Assembly (NCBI RefSeq): GCF_029871205.1
Contig: NZ_SSOJ01000018.1
Location: forward strand, 1 to 52,323
Source: Pseudomonas sp. BN417
GTDB taxonomy: Bacteria > Pseudomonadota > Gammaproteobacteria > Pseudomonadales > Pseudomonadaceae
Length of the DNA: 52,323 bases
Direction: 5' to 3'
Below the pieces are notes generated by a model, which had not been told where the DNA came from, did not search any database, and saw only the letters and a program-made list of their open reading frames with translations. A program made the translations under genes and the position numbers. Position 1 is the stretch's first letter. Each line of letters opens with the position of its first letter. Shown here one piece after another: positions 1 to 10,271 of the stretch.

Positions 1-17
1 CCGGCGCAACGATGGAG

Positions 18-115
18 CGAGGGAAGTTTGGCGAAGCCAAACCCGGATGCAGGGGCAAGCGTTCTTGGTTACTTCTTTGGCGTTTGAAAGAAGTGACTCG
101 CCGGGAGGCGAAACA
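18..115. repeat. Dispersed Pseudomonas intergenic repeat (TTACTTCTTTGG type)
   Basis: The stretch contains TTACTTCTTTGGCG followed by GAAAGAAGTGACTCGCC, whose two halves (CTTCTTT / AAAGAAG) can pair. From memory this is a common intergenic sequence in Pseudomonas. An 80-residue open frame runs across it and the next repeat, but its protein has no recognisable domain and the frame is explained by the repeats. Confidence 0.5.
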
Positions 116-185
116 GAGATTCGAAGCCCGCTCGATAAGCAGCTTGGCTCAGGACGTTCTAGCAACACTTAATGCAGACATAGCC

Positions 186-276
186 AATTCATTCGCTGAG
201 GGTTGCGAAGCAGCCCCATTCGAGCTCCGTAGGGCAGACCTGCGGCCTGCTTAGCGAATGAATTCGCCCCCACAGG
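186..276. repeat. REP-like palindrome, family R1
   Basis: AATTCATTCGC at the left end is answered by GCGAATGAATTCGCCCCCAC at the right end. The middle is a GCAGACCTGCGGCCTGC-type core. The same arms recur near 8.3, 13.4, 13.5, 33.5, 33.7, 35.1 and 35.3 kb, always between genes. Confidence 0.75.
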
Positions 277-312
277 AGAAGCCCAAGCTGAGTGGCTCGG
301 GCAGGTAAACGA

Positions 313-681
313 TCAGAGACCGTCCTTCTCCAGATGGTCTAGGTTCACCGCTTCGCCTGGCTTGGCGCCGAGTACGCGACGGATGTCCTCGAAGATCAGG
401 TCGTACTCCTTGTGGTTTCGCATGATCAGCGTCTGGTTGGGATTCAGCCCGTTCTTCGCGGCGACCTTGGAGACCACGGCGGCGAAGTTGAACGCCGTGT
501 CGCGGTGCATCTCGAATTCCTCCTCGAAATGCTTGCCGCCGATCTCGCCCACCATGCGGAAGTGCAGCATGGTCCCCTCCTTGGCGTCGGGGCGGGCCTG
601 GTAATAAAGGTCGATGGAGAATTCCTGCTGCCCCGGAATTCCGGGCACATTGGCCCGATGTACATGGCCTGGCTCGAACAT
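313..681 (-). CDS. DUF5064 family protein
   Basis: A 122-residue soluble protein that I recognise as the Pseudomonas DUF5064 family from its start (MFEPGHVHRANVPGIPGQ) and its FSIDLYYQARPDAKEG segment. It has no signal peptide, membrane span or catalytic motif. The start at 681 is supported by AGGGAG about ten bases upstream. No biochemical role is established that I know of. It lies on the same strand as the DUF2288 gene upstream, with about 150 bases between them, so co-transcription is possible but not shown. Family recall is from memory. Confidence 0.75.
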   Translation of the reverse strand: MFEPGHVHRANVPGIPGQQEFSIDLYYQARPDAKEGTMLHFRMVGEIGGKHFEEEFEMHRDTAFNFAAVVSKVAAKNGLNPNQTLIMRNHKEYDLIFEDIRRVLGAKPGEAVNLDHLEKDGL

Positions 682-828
682 GATGGCGCTCCCTGTTGAT
701 GAACAACGTAAAAGAAGGTGGATTCAGTCTAGCTCGCCCCACCGCCTTTGCCGTTGCCCGGGATCAGTGCCAGCCCGGACCGGCGGCACGCAACTGGATC
801 AGTTCCCTGGCGCTCTGGGGCGCCTCTT

Positions 829-1146
829 TCAATGCCGGGTCGGCGCTTCGTCCCGCTCCTGGATAAGCACCCAGGGCGCCACCACCACCGCCCAGAGTTT
901 CGGGTCGCGGGCCAGCAGGTCCTGGGCGCGATCCTCCTCCACCTTGCCGAGCGTGCCGGCGGCCAGCAGGGCCGCGACCTGGGCCTTGTCGTCCTCGGCC
1001 ACGGCCAGGGCCACGCCCACCAGGTCGGCGGCGCCGTCCACCCAGAGCAGGGCGCCACGGGCGAAGAAGGGCTGCAGCTCCTCCCAGGAAATTGCGGCGG
1101 TTTCGCCGAGCAGCTTGGCATAGAGGGTGCTAGCGTTATCGTTCAT
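829..1146 (-). CDS. DUF2288 family protein
   Basis: A 105-residue protein starting MNDNASTLYAKLLGETA, with the motif pattern ISWEELQPFFARGALLWVD and a C-terminal LWAVVVAPWVLIQ segment typical of DUF2288. The frame can be extended 15 codons upstream, but the start at 1146 fits the family. No signal peptide or membrane span is visible. The molecular role is unknown; it is a small cytosolic protein common in gamma-proteobacteria. The gene is divergent from braC across a 300-base intergenic region. Confidence 0.75.
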   Translation of the reverse strand: MNDNASTLYAKLLGETAAISWEELQPFFARGALLWVDGAADLVGVALAVAEDDKAQVAALLAAGTLGKVEEDRAQDLLARDPKLWAVVVAPWVLIQERDEAPTRH

Positions 1147-1318
1147 GGCCTGTTTCGTGTTGGTTGGTAACAAAGGGATTGGGGGGCGCAATGATAGCGT
1201 CGGTCAACATTCAGACAAGCCCGGCTCGACGACGCCTGCCACGCCCGAGACACGCCGTATTTCTGTACGTTTGTTTCGATTTAGCGACACAAGATCATTC
1301 CGCCATCAAAACCCGACT

Positions 1319-1360
1319 TTTCAAGCCGCAAACCGGCAATCTACACTGTTCCGGTACAGT
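1319..1360 (+). promoter_or_regulatory. Candidate sigma-70 promoter of the bra operon with a palindrome at the start site
   Basis: TTTCAA (1319-1324) and TACACT (1342-1347) are separated by 17 bases, an acceptable sigma-70 arrangement about 100 bases before braC. Overlapping the expected start site is ACTGT-N6-ACAGT (1345-1360), a perfect inverted repeat that could bind a regulator. The remaining DUF2288-braC intergenic sequence shows nothing else I can name. Confidence 0.4.
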
Positions 1361-1449
1361 TGCCGGGGGGTGTTGGCGGGGTGCAATTCCCTGTCCCGTA
1401 GCTTCGGCAAACAGGACAACAACAATGAAAAACACAAGAGTGGAGCACT

Positions 1450-2571
1450 ATGAATAAGGCTACCAAGCAGATTTCCAAACTGTTCGCCGCCATGGCTCTC
1501 GCCGGTGTCGCCAGCTATTCCGTAGCGGCCGATACCATCAAGATCGCCCTGGCCGGCCCGGTGACCGGTGCGGTTGCCCAGTACGGCGAGATGCAGTTCA
1601 TCGGCGCCAAGATGGCGATCGAGCAGATCAACAAGGCCGGCGGGGTGAACGGCGCTCAGCTCGAAGGCGTGGTCTACGACGACGCGTGCGACCCGAAACA
1701 GGCCGTTGCCGTAGCCAACAAGATCGTCAACGACGGTATTCACTACGTGGTTGGCCACCTCTGCTCCAGCTCCACCCAGCCCGCGTCCGACATCTATGAA
1801 GACGAAGGCATCCTGATGATCACCGCGGCTTCCACCAGCCCGGACATCACCTCCCGTGGCTACCAGCTGGTCTTCCGCACCATCGGCCTGGACAGCCTGC
1901 AAGGCCCGACCGCCGGCAACTTCATCGCTGACCACATCAAGCCGAAAAGCGTAGCGGTCATCCACGACAAGCAGCAGTACGGCGAAGGCATCGCCACTGC
2001 CGTGAAGCAGACCCTGGAAGGCAAGGGCGTCAAGGTGCCGCTGTTCGAAGGCATCAACGCCGGCGACAAGGACTTCTCCACCATCGTCGCCAAGATCAAA
2101 CAGTCGGGCGTGGACTTCGTCTACTACGGCGGCTACCACCCGGAACTCGGCCTGCTGCTGCGCCAGTCGGCTGAGAAAGGCCTGAAAGTCCGCTTCATGG
2201 GCCCGGAAGGCGTGGGCAACAAAGAGCTCTCCGCCATCGCTGGCCCGGCTTCCGAAGGCCTGCTGGTAACCCTGCCGAAGTCCTTCGACCAGGATCCGAA
2301 GAACCAGGCCCTGGTAGACGCCTTCAAGGCCAAGAACGAAGACCCGAGCGGTCCGTTCGTGTTCCCGGCCTACGCCGCTGTGCAAGTCATCGCCGAAGGC
2401 ATCAAGAAAGCCGGCGAAGACGACACCGCCAAGGTTGCTGCCGCCCTGCGCGCCAACAGCTTCCCCACCCCGACCGGCAACCTGGCCTTCGACGAGAAGG
2501 GCGATCTGAAGGACTTCAGCTTCGTGGTGTACGAGTGGCACAAGGACGGCACCAAGACCGAAGCTAAATAA
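1450..2571 (+). CDS. braC: Branched-chain amino acid ABC transporter, periplasmic binding protein BraC
   Basis: A 373-residue periplasmic binding protein for leucine, isoleucine, valine (and, in P. aeruginosa, alanine and threonine). Residues 1-27 form a Sec signal peptide ending SYSVAA. The mature part starts DTIKIALAGPVTG and follows the leucine-binding-protein fold, with Cys80 and Cys105 placed as the conserved disulfide pair (DDACDPKQ, GHLCSSS). I recall close similarity to P. aeruginosa BraC over the whole length. GGAG lies just upstream of the ATG. It is the first gene of braCDEFG and is separated from braD by a hairpin, as expected for a binding protein made in excess over the membrane components. 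Confidence 0.95.
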   Translation: MNKATKQISKLFAAMALAGVASYSVAADTIKIALAGPVTGAVAQYGEMQFIGAKMAIEQINKAGGVNGAQLEGVVYDDACDPKQAVAVANKIVNDGIHYVVGHLCSSSTQPASDIYEDEGILMITAASTSPDITSRGYQLVFRTIGLDSLQGPTAGNFIADHIKPKSVAVIHDKQQYGEGIATAVKQTLEGKGVKVPLFEGINAGDKDFSTIVAKIKQSGVDFVYYGGYHPELGLLLRQSAEKGLKVRFMGPEGVGNKELSAIAGPASEGLLVTLPKSFDQDPKNQALVDAFKAKNEDPSGPFVFPAYAAVQVIAEGIKKAGEDDTAKVAAALRANSFPTPTGNLAFDEKGDLKDFSFVVYEWHKDGTKTEAK

Positions 2572-2588
2572 GCTTCCCGCCTGAACGC

Positions 2589-2620
2589 AAAGCCCACTGC
2601 ACACGCAGTGGGCTTTGTTT
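2589..2620 (+). terminator. Intercistronic hairpin between braC and braD
   Basis: A perfect 12-bp stem (2589-2600 with 2605-2616, ACAC loop) is followed by GTTT. It lies between braC and braD, so it probably acts as a partial terminator or an mRNA 3'-end stabiliser that raises braC over the downstream genes. Confidence 0.8.
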
Positions 2621-2686
2621 ATCCGTGTTTTACGGGCTCCGCTGCGCCACAAGCGCCGCTTTTCGTGATGCCCGAGGAGTTAGGGA

Positions 2687-4859
<2,173 letters not shown>

Positions 4860-4863
<4 letters not shown>

Positions 4864-5627
4864 GCCGCGCGATCCTCGAAGTAAGCGGTCTCTCCATGCG
4901 CTTCGGCGGCCTGCTGGCCGTCAACGGGGTGGGGCTGACCGTGCATGAAAAGCAAGTGGTCTCCATGATCGGCCCGAACGGCGCCGGCAAGACCACCGTG
5001 TTCAACTGCCTGACCGGCTTCTACCAGCCGACTTCGGGCAGCATCCGCCTGGATGGCGAGCAGATCGAGGCCCTGCCCGGCCACAAGATCGCTCACCGCG
5101 GCGTGGTCCGGACCTTCCAGAACGTCCGTCTGTTCAAGGAAATGACTGCGGTGGAAAACCTGCTGGTCGCCCAGCATCGCCACCTCAATACCAACTTCCT
5201 CGCCGGCCTGCTGAAGACCCCGGGCTTCCGCAAGAGTGAACGCGAGGCCATGGAATACGCCGCCCACTGGCTGGAGAAGGTCAACCTCTCCGACTTCGCC
5301 AACCGTCCCGCCGGCACCCTGGCCTATGGTCAGCAGCGTCGCCTGGAGATCGCCCGCTGCATGATGACGCGCCCGCGCATCCTCATGCTCGACGAGCCGG
5401 CCGCCGGCCTCAACCCGCGTGAGACCGACGACCTCAAGGCGCTGATCGCCATGCTGCGCAACGAGCACAACGTGACCGTGCTGCTGATCGAACACGACAT
5501 GAAGCTGGTGATGAGCATTTCCGACCACATCTATGTGATCAACCAGGGCACTCCCCTGGCCGACGGCACGCCGGAGCAGATCCGCAGCAACCCCGACGTG
5601 ATCAAAGCCTATCTGGGGGAGGCCTGA
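4860..5627 (+). CDS. braF: Branched-chain amino acid ABC transporter ATP-binding protein BraF (LivG family)
   Basis: A 255-residue ABC ATPase. Walker A is GPNGAGKTT near residue 39. The ABC signature is the diverged [13 protein letters not shown] and Walker B is [12 protein letters not shown], followed by the switch histidine in [11 protein letters not shown]. The C-terminal [24 protein letters not shown] is the LivG family ending. It sits on the cytoplasmic face and powers uptake together with BraG. It overlaps braE by four bases; braG follows three bases after its stop. Confidence 0.93.
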
Positions 5628-5630
5628 GCC

Positions 5631-6332
5631 ATGCTTAGTTTCGACAAGGTTTCCACCTTCTACGGCAAGATCCAGGCGCTGCACGGCGTCAGCATGGAAG
5701 TCAAGAAAGGCGAGATCGTCACCCTCATCGGTGCCAACGGCGCCGGCAAGTCGACCCTGCTGATGACCCTCTGCGGCTCGCCGCGGGCGGCCAGCGGCAG
5801 CATTCGCTATGAGGGTGACGAGCTGGTGGGCCAGGAGTCCTGCGACATCATGCGCAAGAGCATCGCCGTCGTGCCGGAAGGCCGTCGCGTGTTCTCCCGC
5901 CTGACCGTCGAAGAGAACCTGGCCATGGGCGGTTTCTTCACCGACAAGGGCGACTACCAGGAGCAGATGGACAAGGTGCTGCACCTGTTCCCCCGCCTGA
6001 AGGAGCGTTTCGAGCAGCGCGCCGGCACCATGTCCGGCGGCGAACAGCAGATGCTCGCCATCGGCCGCGCGCTGATGAGCAAGCCCAAGCTGCTGCTGCT
6101 CGACGAACCGTCCCTGGGTCTCGCGCCCATCATCATCCAGCAGATCTTCGACATCATCGAACAGCTGCGCAGGGACGGCGTGACCGTGTTCCTGGTGGAG
6201 CAGAACGCCAACCAGGCGCTCAAGCTGGCCGACCGCGGCTACGTGCTGGAGAACGGACGGATCGTCATGCAAGGCACCGGCGACGACCTGCTCAACGACC
6301 CGAAGGTGCGTGACGCCTACCTCGGCGGCTAA
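5631..6332 (+). CDS. braG: Branched-chain amino acid ABC transporter ATP-binding protein BraG (LivF family)
   Basis: A 233-residue ABC ATPase, the second nucleotide-binding subunit. Walker A is GANGAGKST, the signature is MSGGEQQMLAIGRALM, and Walker B is LLLLDEPSLGLAP with the LivF hallmark PIIIQQIFDIIEQL and VEQNANQAL switch. Length and ending (NDPKVRDAYLGG) are typical. It is the last gene of the operon and is followed within 20 bases by a strong intrinsic terminator. Confidence 0.93.
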   Translation: MLSFDKVSTFYGKIQALHGVSMEVKKGEIVTLIGANGAGKSTLLMTLCGSPRAASGSIRYEGDELVGQESCDIMRKSIAVVPEGRRVFSRLTVEENLAMGGFFTDKGDYQEQMDKVLHLFPRLKERFEQRAGTMSGGEQQMLAIGRALMSKPKLLLLDEPSLGLAPIIIQQIFDIIEQLRRDGVTVFLVEQNANQALKLADRGYVLENGRIVMQGTGDDLLNDPKVRDAYLGG

Positions 6333-6350
6333 GCGCCCCGCTCCAAAAGA

Positions 6351-6376
6351 AACGGCCCTCGCGGGCCGTTTTTTTT
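6351..6376 (+). terminator. Intrinsic terminator of braCDEFG
   Basis: AACGGCCC (6351-6358) pairs with GGGCCGTT (6363-6370) around a TCGC loop and runs into a T-tract (6369-6376). It lies 18 bases after the braG stop. Confidence 0.92.
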
Positions 6377-6405
6377 GGTTCCCTGTGGGATGGGTCGGGC
6401 CCTTT

Positions 6406-6493
6406 CGTAGGATGGGTCGGGCGGCGTTCCGCGAGCTTGCGATACCCATCGACCATCGCTGATGGGTATCGCTTCGCTCCACGCCATCCTACG
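6406..6493. repeat. REP-like palindrome, family R2 (CGTAGGATGG type)
   Basis: CGTAGGATGG at the left is answered by CCATCCTACG at the right. Inside, GCGATACCCATC pairs with GATGGGTATCGC. Relatives occur at 36.6-36.7 kb and, with G/T changes, near 33.6 and 45.7 kb. Confidence 0.75.
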
Positions 6494-6604
6494 TAACCGT
6501 CGCTCGAACTGGGCCAGCTCCTACAGCCCGGTCTTGAGCCATCGCAAGGCAATTCCTGCGTACAGGCACTACCCTATGCCGGTACCTGCAAACAAGGAGT
6601 CCGC

Positions 6605-8218
6605 ATGAGCCTTTCACTGTTGAGCCGCTACGCCTTCTTCGCCTTCTGCGTGCTGTTCACCCTCTTCAGCCTGCCCTTCACCGGTCACGACTGGATCTGG
6701 CCCTTTACCCTGCTCACCGGAGCGCTGAGCCTGCTGGGTCTCTTCGACCTGCTGCAGGAGCCTCACGCGGTGCGGCGGAACTACCCCATACTCGGCAACA
6801 TCCGCTACCTGGTGGAAGGCATCCGCCCGGAGATCCGCCAGTACCTGCTGGAGGCCGACGACGACCGCCTGCCCTTCTCCCGCGCCCAGCGCTCGCTGGT
6901 CTACGCACGGGCCAAGAACGAGGGCGGCGACAAGCCCTTCGGCACCCTGATCGACGTCTACAGGGCCGGCTACGAATTCATCGGCCACTCCATGCGCCCG
7001 GCGCCGCTCAGCGACCCGTGCAGCTTCCGCGTGGTGGTGGGCGGACCGCAGTGCACCCAGCCCTACTCGGCCTCGGTGTTCAACGTCTCGGCCATGAGCT
7101 TCGGCTCCCTCAGCGCCAACGCCATCCGCGCGCTGAACCGCGGCGCCAAGCTCGGCAACTTCTATCACGACACCGGCGAAGGCAGCATCAGCCCCTACCA
7201 CCGCGAAAACGGCGGCGACCTGGTCTGGGAACTGGGCAGCGGCTACTTCGGCTGCCGCACCAGCGACGGCCAGTTCGACCCGGAGCGCTTCGCCACCCAG
7301 GCGCGCAGCCCGCAGATGCGGATGATCGAAATCAAGCTCAGCCAGGGCGCCAAGCCCGGGCACGGCGGCATCCTGCCCAAGCACAAGGTCACCGAGGAAA
7401 TCTCCCTCACCCGTGGCGTGCCCATGGGCGAGGACTGCATCTCCCCTTCTCGCCACAGCGCTTTCTCCACGCCCATCGAGATGCTGCAGTTCATCGCCAG
7501 GCTGCGTACGCTTTCCGGCGGCAAGCCGGTGGGCTTCAAATTCTGCCTGGGCCACCCCTGGGAGTTCATGGGCATCGCCAAGGCCATGCTGGAAACCGGC
7601 ATCCTCCCCGACTTCATAGTCATCGACGGCAAGGAAGGCGGCACCGGTGCGGCGCCGCTGGAGTTCACCGACCATATCGGCGTGCCCCTGCGCGAAGGCC
7701 TGCTGTTCGTGCACAACACCCTGGTAGGCCTGAACCTGCGGGACAAGATCAAGCTCGGCGCCAGCGGCAAGATCATCAGCGCCTTCGACATCGCCAGCGT
7801 GCTGGCCATCGGCGCCGACTGGGCCAACTCCGCGCGCGGTTTCATGTTCGCCATCGGCTGCATCCAGTCCCAGTCGTGCCACACCAACAAGTGCCCGACC
7901 GGTGTCGCCACCCAGGACAAACTGCGCCAGCGCGCCTTGGTAGTGCCGGACAAGGCCCAACGGGTGCAGATGTTCCACCGCAACACCCTCAAGGCGCTGG
8001 CGGAAATGCTCGCCGCCGCCGGCCTCGAGCATCCCAACCAGCTGGAACCCCGGCACGTGGTGAGGCGCGTCTCGGACAAGGAAATCCGCCTGTTCTCGCA
8101 GATCCACGTCTTCCTCAAGCCGGGGGATCTGCTCAAGGACAAGATCGAGGCGGACTTCTACGAGCGCATGTGGGCAATGGCGCGGGCGGACAGCTTCGAG
8201 CCGTCGTGCGCGTGGTGA
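6605..8218 (+). CDS. FMN-binding glutamate synthase family protein
   Basis: A 537-residue protein with two N-terminal hydrophobic segments (about residues 8-28 and 30-52), then a glutamate-synthase-like barrel (GltS FMN domain). The three cysteines in GCIQSQSCHTNKCPTG (C419, C425, C430) match the C-x5-C-x4-C pattern that holds a 3Fe-4S cluster in glutamate synthases. KEGGTGAAPLEF and GASGKI are the expected flavin-site segments. No glutaminase domain is present, so it is not a complete glutamate synthase. The physiological substrate of this stand-alone, probably membrane-anchored family is not known to me. It appears monocistronic. Confidence 0.88.
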   Translation: MSLSLLSRYAFFAFCVLFTLFSLPFTGHDWIWPFTLLTGALSLLGLFDLLQEPHAVRRNYPILGNIRYLVEGIRPEIRQYLLEADDDRLPFSRAQRSLVYARAKNEGGDKPFGTLIDVYRAGYEFIGHSMRPAPLSDPCSFRVVVGGPQCTQPYSASVFNVSAMSFGSLSANAIRALNRGAKLGNFYHDTGEGSISPYHRENGGDLVWELGSGYFGCRTSDGQFDPERFATQARSPQMRMIEIKLSQGAKPGHGGILPKHKVTEEISLTRGVPMGEDCISPSRHSAFSTPIEMLQFIARLRTLSGGKPVGFKFCLGHPWEFMGIAKAMLETGILPDFIVIDGKEGGTGAAPLEFTDHIGVPLREGLLFVHNTLVGLNLRDKIKLGASGKIISAFDIASVLAIGADWANSARGFMFAIGCIQSQSCHTNKCPTGVATQDKLRQRALVVPDKAQRVQMFHRNTLKALAEMLAAAGLEHPNQLEPRHVVRRVSDKEIRLFSQIHVFLKPGDLLKDKIEADFYERMWAMARADSFEPSCAW

Positions 8219-8226
8219 ACCCTTAG

Positions 8227-8243
8227 GGGCCGCTGCGCGGCCC
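8227..8243. terminator. Short GC hairpin after the glutamate-synthase-like gene
   Basis: GGGCCGC (8227-8233) pairs with GCGGCCC (8237-8243) over a TGC loop, followed only by TTCGC. It is a weak candidate terminator without a real T-tract. Confidence 0.4.
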
Positions 8244-8246
8244 TTC

Positions 8247-8330
8247 GCGATTGAAATCGCCCCCACAGGAGCCGCACGAACCGCTCTTGTGGGGGCGAAT
8301 TCATTCGCGAAGCAGCCCGCAGGGCTGCCC
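8247..8330. repeat. REP-like palindrome pair, family R1
   Basis: GCGATTGAAATCGCCCCCACAG on the left is answered by GTGGGGGCGAATTCATTCGC on the right. It fills the gap between two convergent genes (the glutamate-synthase-like gene and the SDR gene) and could serve as a bidirectional terminator. Confidence 0.75.
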
Positions 8331-8338
8331 TACCGAAT

Positions 8339-9121
8339 TCAGCCCTTTAACACCCCACCATCCACCGGAATCAGCGCCCCGGTAACGTAGCTCGCCAGCG
8401 GGCTGGCCAGGAAGGCCGCCACCGCGCCGAACTCCTCGGTCGCGCCGTAGCGCCCCACCGGAATCGCCGCCTGCTCCTTGGCCATCAGGCTCGCCACCGG
8501 CGTGCCGCTGCGTTCGGCGGCGCGCAGCGTCAGGGTTTCGGTGCGCTCGGTCCAGAAGGAGCCGGGCATCAGGGTATTCACCGTCACCCCGTCGGCGGCC
8601 ACTTCGGCCGAGAGCGTCTTGGCCCAGTTGGCCAGGGCCGCGCGCAGGGCGCTGGAAAGCACCAGGCCGGGGATCGGCTCCACCACGCTGGTGGACGAAA
8701 TCATCAGGATGCGGCCGAAGCGGCGCTGGCGCATGCCGGGCAGGAAGGCATTGGTCAGGGCCATGGTGCCGAGCAGCATGGCGTCCAGCTGGCGGTGCCA
8801 GAGCTGTGGGTCGAAGTCCACCGCGTTGATCGGCGGCGGCCCACCATTGTTCGCGACCAGAATGTCCGGCGCGCCGATTGCCGCGACCACCTGCTCGATG
8901 ACCATGTCCACCGCGCCCAGGTCGCTCAGGTCCACCGCCACCGCCTGGGCCTCGCCGCCCTCGCGGCGAATGCGCTCCACCGCCAGATCCAGCTTCGACA
9001 GGTTGCGCGCCAGCAGGCAGACCCGCACACCTTCCCTGGCCAAGGCTTCGGCCACGCCGAAACCCAACCCGGAGCTGCCGCCGCACACCAGGGCACTGCG
9101 GTTTTCAAGTTGAAGGTCCAT
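8339..9121 (-). CDS. SDR-fold oxidoreductase lacking the catalytic Tyr-Lys pair
   Basis: A 260-residue Rossmann protein. The NAD(P)-binding glycine motif GGSSGLG is at residues 14-20, VANNGG near 89-94, and SST at 142-144. Where classical SDRs carry YxxxK, the sequence is SSALR (residues 156-160), so both the catalytic tyrosine and the lysine are replaced. I recall a BKR-like SDR subgroup with exactly this loss. The start at 9121 has GGAG nine bases upstream; a longer frame to 9181 is less likely. It is the last gene of the polyamine-type transporter operon, 81 bases after the ATPase gene. Confidence 0.85.
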   Translation of the reverse strand: MDLQLENRSALVCGGSSGLGFGVAEALAREGVRVCLLARNLSKLDLAVERIRREGGEAQAVAVDLSDLGAVDMVIEQVVAAIGAPDILVANNGGPPPINAVDFDPQLWHRQLDAMLLGTMALTNAFLPGMRQRRFGRILMISSTSVVEPIPGLVLSSALRAALANWAKTLSAEVAADGVTVNTLMPGSFWTERTETLTLRAAERSGTPVASLMAKEQAAIPVGRYGATEEFGAVAAFLASPLASYVTGALIPVDGGVLKG

Positions 9122-9202
9122 GATCAGCACTCCATTTCCATGTTCACCCGCCAGTGTGCGCCTGGCGGGAGAGAAGGCCAATGTGCAATCGGCCCGTCAT
9201 CG

Positions 9203-10258
9203 TCACGCCGAGAGCACCCGGCAGGCATGTTCCGGAATGGTCACCGACACCGGGTTGCCGATGGCCAGGCCGATGTCCTGGCTGGGCGTGGTCAGCGCGG
9301 TGAGGGAAACGCCTGAGCACTCCACCGTGGTCTCGATGGTGGCGCCGATATCCCGCACGAAGGTCACCGTGCCCGGCACGCTGTTGGCGCCGCCGGCCTG
9401 GGGCGCGGACAGCTGCAGGTCCTCCGGACGCACCAGCAGCTTGATCGGCTTGCCGGCCTGGATGCTGGAGCAGATCGGCGCCTGGATCGCCGCGCCGCCG
9501 GGCAGGCCCACACGGCCACTGCCCAGGGCGGTGGCCGGGAAGATATTGCCGGTGCCGATGAAGTCGGCGACGAACTCGTTGGCCGGATTGCGGTAGATCT
9601 CGATCGGCGTGCCAACCTGCTGCACCCGGTGCTCGCCCAGCACCACCACTATGTCGGCCATGGTCATGGCCTCGCGCTGGTCATGGGTGACCATGATGGT
9701 GGTGATGTTCAGGCGCTGCTGCAGCTGGCGGATCTCGATCTGCATCGACTCGCGCAGCTTGGCATCCAGCGCCGACAGTGGCTCGTCCAGCAACAGCAGC
9801 TTGGGGTGCGAGGCGATGGCGCGGGCAATGGCCACGCGCTGGCGCTGGCCACCGGAAAGCCGTGACACCGGCCGGTCGACCATTTCCTGCAGCTGGATCA
9901 GCTGCAGCAGCTCGGCCACCCGCGCCTGCTGCTCGGCCTTGCCCACGTTACGCAGGCGCAACGGATAGGCGATGTTCTCGCCCACTGTCATGTGCGGGAA
10001 CAGCGCCAGCGACTGGAACACCATGCCGAAGTTGCGCTGGTGCGCCGGGGTGTAGCTGATGTTCTTGCCATCCAGGAGGATCTGCCCGGAGCTCAGGCTC
10101 TCCAGGCCGGCGATCATCCGCAGCAGGGTGGTCTTGCCGCAGCCCGAAGGGCCGAGGAAGCACACCAGCTTGCCCTCCGGCAGATGCAGGTTGACGTCCG
10201 TCACGGCGCAGATGGAGCCGTAGCGTTTTTCGACATTTTGCAGAATCAGTCCAGACAT
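9203..10258 (-). CDS. Polyamine-type ABC transporter ATP-binding protein (PotA-like)
   Basis: A 351-residue ABC ATPase. Walker A is GPSGCGKTT, the signature is LSGGQRQRVAIARAIA, Walker B is LLLLDEPLSALD, and the switch is MVTHDQREAM. A C-terminal TOBE-type domain follows residue 240. This is the PotA/FbpC/CysA layout of importers for polyamines, iron or sulfate. The neighbouring permeases and binding protein point to polyamines or a related amine. It starts 13 bases after the upstream permease gene, behind GAGGTGA. Confidence 0.87.
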   Translation of the reverse strand: MSGLILQNVEKRYGSICAVTDVNLHLPEGKLVCFLGPSGCGKTTLLRMIAGLESLSSGQILLDGKNISYTPAHQRNFGMVFQSLALFPHMTVGENIAYPLRLRNVGKAEQQARVAELLQLIQLQEMVDRPVSRLSGGQRQRVAIARAIASHPKLLLLDEPLSALDAKLRESMQIEIRQLQQRLNITTIMVTHDQREAMTMADIVVVLGEHRVQQVGTPIEIYRNPANEFVADFIGTGNIFPATALGSGRVGLPGGAAIQAPICSSIQAGKPIKLLVRPEDLQLSAPQAGGANSVPGTVTFVRDIGATIETTVECSGVSLTALTTPSQDIGLAIGNPVSVTIPEHACRVLSA

Positions 10259-10271
10259 GCTTCACCTCGAA

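Noticed and set aside
12-254. 80-codon frame at the window start
   Set aside because: Composed of two dispersed intergenic repeats; no ribosome site or homology.
6614-8266. 550-codon minus-strand frame opposite the glutamate-synthase-like gene
   Set aside because: Antisense shadow of a gene with a recognisable Fe-S motif and flavin domain.
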